Below, one piece after another: positions 31,429-37,912 of a stretch of 64,000 nucleotides of DNA. The DNA is from Schlegelella_A sp965246805 (GTDB lineage Bacteria; Pseudomonadota; Gammaproteobacteria; Burkholderiales; Burkholderiaceae_C), in assembly GCA_965246805.1 (NCBI GenBank), contig CBDFFO010000003.1, positions 248,001 to 312,000 on the forward strand. The letters run 5' to 3'. Each line of letters begins with the position of its first letter. The stretch's first letter is position 1. The position numbers and the translations under genes were made by a program. Under the pieces are notes generated by a model. That model did no database searches, was not told the origin of the DNA, and saw only the letters and a list, made by a program, of their open reading frames with translations.

Positions 31429-32517
31429 ATGCCGCTCGCAGACGACCTCGATGACGCGCTGCCCGAACCGTTGGCGGCCCCAGATGCCGCGGCGCCCTAT
31501 CGCGACCTGACGCCCAGCGTCGTCCTCGACGCGCTCGACGCGGTCGGTCTCTACGGCGACGGCCGCCTGATCCAGCTCAACTCGTACGAGAACCGGGTGT
31601 TCCAGGTAATGCTCGAAGACGGCCGAGCCGTCGTCACCAAGTTCTACCGGCCGGCACGCTGGAGCGATGCGCAGATTCTCGAAGAGCACGGGTTCGCGGC
31701 CGAGCTCGCGGCCAGCGAGATCCCGGTCGCCGCGTCGCTGTTGCTAACGATCGATGCGAGTTCGAAGCATGCGAACCAAGCCACGATGCTGGGCCCCACG
31801 CTGGCGCAGTTCGAGACCGCGGGCGGGCCGCAACGCTTCAGCGTTGCCGATCGCTATGCCGGCCGCGCGCCCGAGCTCGAAGACCCGGCCACGCTCGAGT
31901 GGATCGGACGCTTCATCGGCCGCATGCACGCGGTCGGCGCAACGACGCTCTTCAAGCACCGCGAAACGCTCGACGTCGCGACCTTCGGCAACCGAAACCG
32001 CGAATGGCTGATCGAGCACGACCTCGTCTCGCCGGACGTGTCGACCGCCTGGCGCGAGGTCACCCGCAACGCGCTCGACGCGGTCGGCGAAGCGTTTGAC
32101 GCGGTGAAGCTCGCGCCAATGCGATTGCACGGCGACTGCCACCTCGGCAACATGCTCTGGACCGCGCACGGCCCGCACTTCGTCGACCTCGACGACGCGG
32201 TGAACGGTCCGGCCACGCAGGACCTGTGGATGCTGCTGTCGGGCGATCGCGCCGCGATGACGCGCCAGCTCACTTCGGTGATCACCGGTTACGAGGACTT
32301 CATGGACTTCGACTGGCGCCAAGTGCGTCTGGTCGAGCCGCTGCGGACGCTGCGGATCCTGCACCACAGCGCCTGGATCGCGCGGCGCTGGAACGACCCG
32401 GCCTTCCCGATCGCGTTCCCGTGGTTCGCAAGCCCGAAGTACTGGGCCGAGCAGGTCACCCGGCTGGCCGAGCAGATCGACGCGATGGCCGAGCGACCGC
32501 TCGGCGCTCCCGCCTGA
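31429..32517 (+). CDS. srkA: Stress response kinase A-like protein (SrkA/YihE)
   Basis: 362-residue Ser/Thr kinase of the choline-kinase-like fold, linked in E. coli to Cpx-dependent stress tolerance. Family strings are RLIQLNSYENRVFQVMLEDG, AVVTKFYRPARWSDAQILEE, EHGFAAELAASEIPV, GRFIGRMHAVGAT, the catalytic loop MRLHGDCHLGNMLW and the metal-binding FVDLDDAVNGPATQDLWMLL. No Shine-Dalgarno sequence precedes ATG 31429; TACGAT lies 6 bp before it. It converges on htpG. The cellular targets are unknown. Confidence 0.88.
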   Translation: MPLADDLDDALPEPLAAPDAAAPYRDLTPSVVLDALDAVGLYGDGRLIQLNSYENRVFQVMLEDGRAVVTKFYRPARWSDAQILEEHGFAAELAASEIPVAASLLLTIDASSKHANQATMLGPTLAQFETAGGPQRFSVADRYAGRAPELEDPATLEWIGRFIGRMHAVGATTLFKHRETLDVATFGNRNREWLIEHDLVSPDVSTAWREVTRNALDAVGEAFDAVKLAPMRLHGDCHLGNMLWTAHGPHFVDLDDAVNGPATQDLWMLLSGDRAAMTRQLTSVITGYEDFMDFDWRQVRLVEPLRTLRILHHSAWIARRWNDPAFPIAFPWFASPKYWAEQVTRLAEQIDAMAERPLGAPA

Positions 32518-32542
32518 GACGGGCTTGCCGCCCGGCGACCTG

Positions 32543-34423
32543 CTAAGCCACCAGCAACGCGTTGACGCGCCTCACATACGCGGCCGGGTCGTCCAGCTGC
32601 CCACCCTCGGCGAGCATGGCCTGATCGAACAGGATGTTCGCGAGGTCGTCGAAATGAGTGCTGGTCTCGAGCCGTTTCACGAGCGAGTGGTCGACGTTCA
32701 CCTCGAGTGTCGGCAGGCCCTTCTTCGCTTCTTGCCCGGCCTGCTTCAGGAGCCGCGCCAGGTGGCCGCTCATGTCGCCCTCGTCGACCACCAGACACGC
32801 GGGTGAATCGACGAGCCGCGTCGTCACTCGCACATCCTTCGCCCGATCCGTCAGCGCAACCTTCAGGCGCTCGAGCGTCGGCTTGAACGCTTCGGCTATT
32901 TCCTCAGCGTGCTTCTTCTCGGCTTCATCCTCGAGGCCGCCCAGATCGACGGCGCCCTTCGCCACGCTCTGCATCGGGTGGCCGTCGAACTCGTACAGAT
33001 GGCTCAAGAGCCACTCGTCGACCCGATCGACCAGCAGCAGCACCTCGATGCCCTTCTTGCGAAAGATCTCAAGCTGCGGGCTGCTGCGCGCGGTGGTGAG
33101 CGTGTCGGCGGTCACGTGGTAGATCGCGTCCTGCCCTTCCTTCATGCGCTTCACGTAGTCGGCGAGCGAGACCGTGTCTTCGGCGTGCGTCGAGCTGAAG
33201 CGGAAGAGCTTCGCGAGACGCTCGCCATTCGCGTGGTCTTCGCCGATGCCTTCCTTCATCACCTGGCCGAAGTCTTTCCAGAACGTGGCGTACTTCGCAC
33301 GTTCGGCTTCGTCTTCGCTGTCGGCGAGCGCTTCCAGCATCGAGAGCACGCGCTTCGTCGAGCCCTCGCGAATCGCCTTCACGTCGCGGCTTTCCTGAAG
33401 CAGCTCGCGGCTCACGTTGAGCGGCAGGTCGGCGCTGTCGATCACGCCTTTCACGAAGCGCAGGTAGACCGGCATCAGCGCCTCGGCGTCGTCCATGATG
33501 AATACGCGCTTCACGTAGAGCTTCACGCCGCCGCGCTTGTCGCGGTTCCACAGGTCGAACGGCGCCTTCGCGGGCACGTAGAGCAACTGCGTGTATTCGC
33601 TGCGGCCTTCGACGCGGTTGTGCGTGTAGGCGAGCGGTGGCTCGGTGTCGTAGCTGATCTGCTTGTAGAAATCGATGTATTGCTCGGCCGTGATGTCGCT
33701 CTTCGAGCGCGTCCACAGGGCCGACGCCTTGTTGATCGGCTTCCACTCATCGATCAGGACCTGCGCCTTCTTCTCGTCGTTCCACTCCTCGGTCTGCATC
33801 AGGATCGGCAGCGAGATGTGATCGGAGTACTTCGAGATCACCGAGCGCAGCTTCCAGCCCGACAAGAACTCGTCTTCAGCGTCGCGCAGGTGCAGCGTGA
33901 TCGTGGTGCCGCGGTTCGGCTTGGTGATGGTCTCCACCTCGAAGTCGCCACTGCCCTCGGAAGACCAGCGCACGCCCTGGTCTGCAGGCAGCGCGGCGCG
34001 ACGCGACTCGACCACGACGCGATCGGCCACGATGAACGCACTGTAGAAGCCGACCCCGAACTGGCCGATCAATTGGGCGTCTTTCTTCTGGTCGCCCTCA
34101 AGCGCAGACATGAATTCGCGCGTGCCGCTCTTGGCGATGGTGCCGAGGTTGGCCACCGCCTCGTCGGCCGAGAGACCGATGCCGTTGTCGGCAATCGTGA
34201 TCGTCTTTGCCACGAGGTCGAAGCCCACCCGCACGTCCAGATTCGGGTTGTCTTCCCAGAGCGCCGGGTTGTTGAGCGCTTCGAAGCGCAGCTTGTCGCA
34301 CGCGTCCGACGCGTTCGAAATCAGTTCGCGCAGGAAGATTTCCTTGTTCGAGTAGAGCGAGTGAGTCACCAGATGCAGGATCTGCTTGACTTCGGCCTGG
34401 AAGGAAAGGGTCTGCTTGTCCAT
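32543..34423 (-). CDS. htpG: Molecular chaperone HtpG (Hsp90)
   Basis: 626-residue bacterial Hsp90, an ATP-dependent chaperone. The GHKL ATPase motifs are LISNASDACDKLRFEALNNP, IADNGIGLSADEAVANLGTI and GQFGVGFYSAFIVADRVVVE. The middle-domain strings GVKLYVKRVFIMDDAEALMP, LRFVKGVIDSADLPLNVSRE and LLQESRDVKAIREG are present, as is the dimerisation C-terminus. The start is ATG 34423, giving MDKQTLSFQAEVKQ. A sigma-32-like promoter lies upstream. Confidence 0.97.
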   Translation of the reverse strand: MDKQTLSFQAEVKQILHLVTHSLYSNKEIFLRELISNASDACDKLRFEALNNPALWEDNPNLDVRVGFDLVAKTITIADNGIGLSADEAVANLGTIAKSGTREFMSALEGDQKKDAQLIGQFGVGFYSAFIVADRVVVESRRAALPADQGVRWSSEGSGDFEVETITKPNRGTTITLHLRDAEDEFLSGWKLRSVISKYSDHISLPILMQTEEWNDEKKAQVLIDEWKPINKASALWTRSKSDITAEQYIDFYKQISYDTEPPLAYTHNRVEGRSEYTQLLYVPAKAPFDLWNRDKRGGVKLYVKRVFIMDDAEALMPVYLRFVKGVIDSADLPLNVSRELLQESRDVKAIREGSTKRVLSMLEALADSEDEAERAKYATFWKDFGQVMKEGIGEDHANGERLAKLFRFSSTHAEDTVSLADYVKRMKEGQDAIYHVTADTLTTARSSPQLEIFRKKGIEVLLLVDRVDEWLLSHLYEFDGHPMQSVAKGAVDLGGLEDEAEKKHAEEIAEAFKPTLERLKVALTDRAKDVRVTTRLVDSPACLVVDEGDMSGHLARLLKQAGQEAKKGLPTLEVNVDHSLVKRLETSTHFDDLANILFDQAMLAEGGQLDDPAAYVRRVNALLVA

Positions 34424-34455
34424 GGTTCTTCTGGAGTGCGAGGAGGGCAACGCCC

Positions 34456-34485
34456 GAAGGTGGTGATTTTGCCGGTGCTTTCAAG
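34456..34485 (-). promoter_or_regulatory. Putative heat-shock (sigma-32) promoter of htpG
   Basis: On the minus strand CTTGAAA (34485-34479) matches the sigma-32 -35 consensus exactly. After 14 bp, ACCACCTTC (34464-34456) is a weak match to the CCCCAT-type -10. The start site would be ~26 bp before the htpG ATG. htpG is a classical sigma-32 target in Proteobacteria. Confidence 0.45.
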
Positions 34486-34537
34486 GCCGCTCGGCGCGCC
34501 TTGGGCCGACGACAATCGCCTGCCAAAGGCTCGTCCC

Positions 34538-35317
34538 ATGAGAACCATCACCGCCACCCGCTATGTGACGCCGTTGCGCGAAGGCGGTTCGCTGCCGGCC
34601 GTGGTCGAGGCCGACGACGACGGCCTTTACGTGCTCAAGTTCCGCGGTGCGGGCCAGGGCCCGCGCGCGCTCATCGCCGAGTGGGTCGCGGGGGAACTGG
34701 CGCGCGCCGCCGGCTTGCCGGTTCCGGAGATCGTCTTGATGCACATCGATGCCGACCTCGCCCGCACCGAGCCCGACGCCGAGATCCAGGACCTGATGCG
34801 CGCCAGCGCGAGCGGCATCAACCTCGCGCTCGACTACCTGCCCGGTTCGATCACGTTCGACCCCATTACCTTCGCGCCGGAAGCCGACCTCGCGTCGCGC
34901 ATCGTCTGGTTCGACGCCTTCGTCACCAACCTCGACCGCACGCCACGCAACACCAACATGCTGGTCTGGCACCGCAAGCTCTGGCTCATCGACCACGGCG
35001 CCGCGCTGTACGTTCAGCACGATTGGCGCGACGCGGATGCACGCGCGAAGAGCCCCTTCGCGTTGATCAAGGACCATGTGCTGCTGCCGTTCGCATCGCG
35101 CCTCGCCGAGGCTGATCTGTTCATGACCGAACGCATCACGCCCGAAACGATCGAGCGCGTGGTCGCGCAGATTCCGACCGACTGGCTCGAAGCCCATGCC
35201 GGCTTTGCAAGCCACGACGCCCACCGTGCCGCCTATGTCGGTTACCTCACGCAGCGCCTCGCCGCGCCGCGTGCCTTCGCCGAGGAGGCCGTTCGTGCCC
35301 ACACGATGCACGTATGA
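34538..35317 (+). CDS. Short HipA-like kinase
   Basis: 259 residues of the HipA kinase fold without the N-terminal subdomain of classical HipA. Strings are YVTPLREGGSLPAVVEADDD (substrate loop), YVLKFRGAGQGPRALIAEW (ATP-binding Lys), IVWFDAFVTNLDRTPRNTNM (catalytic Asp/Asn) and LWLIDHGAALYVQHDW (metal-binding Asp). The next gene, coding a DUF3037 protein, overlaps it by 23 bp. I recall that this pairing recurs across bacteria, unlike HipBA, and no HipB-like antitoxin is adjacent. Role and target are unknown; toxin activity is not implied. Confidence 0.75.
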   Translation: MRTITATRYVTPLREGGSLPAVVEADDDGLYVLKFRGAGQGPRALIAEWVAGELARAAGLPVPEIVLMHIDADLARTEPDAEIQDLMRASASGINLALDYLPGSITFDPITFAPEADLASRIVWFDAFVTNLDRTPRNTNMLVWHRKLWLIDHGAALYVQHDWRDADARAKSPFALIKDHVLLPFASRLAEADLFMTERITPETIERVVAQIPTDWLEAHAGFASHDAHRAAYVGYLTQRLAAPRAFAEEAVRAHTMHV

Positions 35318-35684
35318 CTACGCGCTGGTGCGCGTGGTGCCGCGCGTCGAGCGCGGCGAGTTCGTCAACGTCGGCGTGATCGTCTCGTGCGATGCGCGCG
35401 ACCACCTCGCGGCGCGCATCGAGGTCGACGAAGCGCGCTTGCGTGCGCTCGATCCGAAGCTGGACCTGGCGGCGGTGCACGATGCGCTCGATGCGATCAC
35501 CGCGATCTGCAGGGGCGGGAGTGGCGCCGGTGCGCTCGGCCGCATGACGACACGCGAACGCTTTCACTGGCTCGTCGCGACCCGGAGCACGATGATCCAG
35601 ACCTCCCCCGTCCACACCGGCCGCCACCACGATCTCGACGACGCGGCCGAGCGCCTGCTCGATCGCATGGTGCGGCTGCGTTGA
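35295..35684 (+). CDS. DUF3037 protein, partner of the HipA-like kinase
   Basis: 129 residues from GTG 35295, which follows GAGGAGG (35282-35288). The N-terminal CTYDYALVRVVPRVERGEFV then NVGVIVSCDARDHLAARIEV is the DUF3037 signature; TTRERFHWLVATRSTMIQTS and the PVHTGRHHDLDDAAERLLDR end complete the domain. A shorter ATG start would lose the conserved start. The overlap with the HipA-like gene implies translational coupling. Function is unknown. Confidence 0.78.
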   Translation: MPTRCTYDYALVRVVPRVERGEFVNVGVIVSCDARDHLAARIEVDEARLRALDPKLDLAAVHDALDAITAICRGGSGAGALGRMTTRERFHWLVATRSTMIQTSPVHTGRHHDLDDAAERLLDRMVRLR

Positions 35685-35711
35685 GCGAGTCGCCGGCGCC
35701 GCCCGAACAAC

Positions 35712-36413
35712 TCAGCAATACGTCGACGCGCCGTCGTTTTCCGGGAGACGGCGGCGGCCGGCCCGCACGCGCACGGTCTTGCGAGGCGGCGGGCTCGTGT
35801 TGACGGCGAGCGTTCCGAGATGGCCGAGCGAGCGCTTCAGCAAATAGAGCGGGCTCCAGCGCGACGGCTCCGCCGACCGCGCCGCGGCCGCGAGCACGAG
35901 GAACACCCCGAACTGCGCCGCCGCGTAGATGCGAGCCGCGATCTCGAAGATCTCGTGCATCGGCACCGAATAATTCCACGGCCGGGCGATTCCCAGGAAC
36001 GCCACGAAGAGCCACAGGAAATTCGAGATGCCCACCGGCAGCGCGACGACAAGCCAATCGGTCACGTCCCAAGCAGCCACGCGGCGGCCGCGCGCCAGAC
36101 GCGGGAACGTGAAGCGATGCAGCACGAACGCGTTCAGCGTGAGCGCGAGGACGAGCACGATCTTCGCGAGCAACTTGGGGTTCTGCATGAAATCGGCGCG
36201 CGTCTGCATGCCCATCACGATGATCCCTGCGCCGGTCACGTAGAGCGTCACCAACGCGATCAGCACGATGCGCGCAACGAATTCGTTCGGCGGCGCGATC
36301 CGCACGCGGTCTTGCGCCAACTTGGCGAGCAGGCGCAGATCGGTCGCGACGATCGCGCCCAATGCCATCGAGGCGGCAAGCAGGTGGGCGAAAACCAGCA
36401 TCATGTCGAGCAC
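35712..36413 (-). CDS. Polytopic membrane protein (CopD/DUF2214-like) of unknown function
   Basis: About 233 residues with roughly six membrane helices: MLVFAHLLAASMALGAIVAT, ARIVLIALVTLYVTGAGIIV, LLAKIVLVLALTLNAFVLHR, WLVVALPVGISNFLWLFVAF and IYAAAQFGVFLVLAAAA. His in FAHLLAAS and HRFTFPRL could bind heme or metal, as in small CopD-like integral proteins. GTG 36413 follows GGAG; ATG 36404 is also possible. The C-terminus is Arg/Pro-rich. Its convergence with the DUF3037 gene leaves 27 bp. No functional partner is visible. Confidence 0.6.
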   Translation of the reverse strand: MLDMMLVFAHLLAASMALGAIVATDLRLLAKLAQDRVRIAPPNEFVARIVLIALVTLYVTGAGIIVMGMQTRADFMQNPKLLAKIVLVLALTLNAFVLHRFTFPRLARGRRVAAWDVTDWLVVALPVGISNFLWLFVAFLGIARPWNYSVPMHEIFEIAARIYAAAQFGVFLVLAAAARSAEPSRWSPLYLLKRSLGHLGTLAVNTSPPPRKTVRVRAGRRRLPENDGASTYC

Positions 36414-36604
36414 GGGCGGCTCCGCGCCTTCCAAGGCGCCAGGTCCATGAAAACGACATCGCGCGCGATGTCGAGGGTCGAGTCGCGGCATACGCTGCCG
36501 CAACTGACATTGTTGTCGTCAGCGTGTGAACCGCCATGTCAGGAATTGGCGCGCCACGCGATTTTTACGCGCCAACACGACCTGCCGTGCGGCATTCGCA
36601 CCGA

Positions 36605-37330
36605 CTACAGCTCTTGCGGCGCGACCTTTTCATACCAGTGCGAGATGCGGTCGCCATCCCAGTGCAGCGCGATGTGGGAAGCCGCGCTGGCATGGCGCAG
36701 CGCGCGTGGTCGAAAGATCGCGACGCATTCGCCGCCAGCGTGGCGCACGCTAGGGTACCGGATGCCCCAGCTGGCCCGCGCGCGCAACTCGGCGCCGAGA
36801 CGCTGCGAGACGCTGTAGTCGTCGGGGTCGAGCGCGCGCGCGTAGGACGACCGCGCAGGCCCGCGCGCCTTCACGCGGGCCGGCTCGCGCAGGTTGTGCA
36901 GCTCGGCTTCGACGTTGGCGGTGATGAGTCGTAGGTCGACATCGATTGGCGGCTCGGCGGTGCGCCGCATGAACACGGCGCGGTGATGGCTCACCTCCAT
37001 CACGGCGGTCTCGAGCGAGTGCGCCGCGTAATAGACGCCGTAGGTGCCATTGGTGAAACGCGACCCTTCCTTGTTCAAGTGCGTGAAGGCCGCCATCACT
37101 GGCAAGCTGCCGGGGCCGCTCACCCGTTCTTCCGGCGCGACCAGTGAGAGCTCGCCGATCTCGTCGCGCACCCGCGGGTTTGCGAGCGCCTCGATCGCGA
37201 ACACGGTTTCCAGATCGGCGGGGTCGGCGATCGCGTCGTACAGACCGACCGTGGGAAAGCGCGACGGGATGAGGCGGTACGAAGGCCGCCACGTCGTCCG
37301 CGTGACCGGCACCTTGGCGGCGTCGATCAT
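36605..37330 (-). CDS. RES-domain toxin (NAD+ phosphorylase/glycohydrolase family)
   Basis: 241 residues. RES toxins deplete NAD+ and arrest growth. The family's key Arg/Glu/Ser positions are suggested by the YRLIPSRFPTVGLYD start, SLETAVMEVSHHRAVFM (Glu) and a Ser-containing C-terminal region (ISHWYEKV). The middle (TNGTYGVYYAAHSLETAVM) matches the RES core. Gene order is antitoxin first, toxin second, with an ATGA overlap (37327-37330), the normal arrangement of RES-Xre pairs. It is a longer RES variant with an inserted EIGELSLVAPEERVSGPGSL segment. Confidence 0.82.
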   Translation of the reverse strand: MIDAAKVPVTRTTWRPSYRLIPSRFPTVGLYDAIADPADLETVFAIEALANPRVRDEIGELSLVAPEERVSGPGSLPVMAAFTHLNKEGSRFTNGTYGVYYAAHSLETAVMEVSHHRAVFMRRTAEPPIDVDLRLITANVEAELHNLREPARVKARGPARSSYARALDPDDYSVSQRLGAELRARASWGIRYPSVRHAGGECVAIFRPRALRHASAASHIALHWDGDRISHWYEKVAPQEL

Positions 37331-37737
37331 GCCTTGCCGCCGCGCTGCGCATCGAGGTACTGGCGTACCACGAAAAGGTCGGCCACCTGCCCGCCGAGCA
37401 TGCGGTCGAGCGCCGACCGACCGCCGAACATCGGCGCGGTGTTGGCCCTGCGCACCCACTCGTTCGCACGCTGCGGCACCGGCAGCAGGATCTGCAGCGC
37501 CGCGTAGATCGCAAACAGGTGCGACAGGCGCTCGAGCAGATGGCGATCGAGCGGCGCGACCTTGCCCTGCTTCCATTGGTAGAGCGTGGTGCGAGCGACG
37601 CCGAGCAGCGTGGTCTGCTCGGCGACGCCGAGACCCCATGCGTCGGCCAGGCGAAAGAAGGTTCGCAAGGCCGCCCCGGCAGCAGCCGGCGACGTCAAAT
37701 CGACCGGGGCAGAAACGATCTTGGCGACAGCGCTCAT
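37327..37737 (-). CDS. Xre/MbcA/ParS-family antitoxin
   Basis: 136 residues. A helix-turn-helix-like N-terminal half (LRTFFRLADAWGLGVAEQTT, LLGVARTTLYQWKQG) binds DNA. The C-terminal DUF2384-type toxin-binding half is NTAPMFGGRSALDRMLGGQV, then LFVVRQYLDAQRGG. It would neutralise the RES toxin by binding it and would autoregulate the operon. The ATG at 37737 gives MSAVAKIVSAP; 37746 is an alternative. Three 12-bp repeats lie ~60 bp upstream. Confidence 0.82.
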   Translation of the reverse strand: MSAVAKIVSAPVDLTSPAAAGAALRTFFRLADAWGLGVAEQTTLLGVARTTLYQWKQGKVAPLDRHLLERLSHLFAIYAALQILLPVPQRANEWVRRANTAPMFGGRSALDRMLGGQVADLFVVRQYLDAQRGGKA

Positions 37738-37794
37738 GCGGCGCATGCTATTTCGTTCACAGACATATCGCAATGCTTTGACCGCGAGCGGACG

Positions 37795-37830
37795 ATGGTT
37801 ATGGCGGTGGTTATCGCGATGGTTATCGCG
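37795..37830. repeat. Three 12-bp tandem repeats upstream of the antitoxin and of ligD
   Basis: Copies are 37795-37806 (ATGGTTATGGCG), 37807-37818 (GTGGTTATCGCG) and 37819-37830 (ATGGTTATCGCG), perfectly contiguous and nearly identical. They lie in the 175-bp gap between the divergent antitoxin and ligD genes, 58 bp from the antitoxin ATG. Direct repeats of this size, one per helical turn plus, suit binding of an Xre-type autoregulator; a simple minisatellite is the alternative. Confidence 0.7.
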
Positions 37831-37912
37831 ACCGATGCGACAGGTACGCCAGTTGCTGCCGGCCGCCGAGGGCGCGTCCGGCTCGCGCCTCCCACCGTGA
37901 AGGACGATCGTC

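Noticed and set aside
37795..37830. CRISPR array from the repeated 12-bp units
   Set aside because: The units are contiguous without spacers and too short; there are no cas genes nearby.
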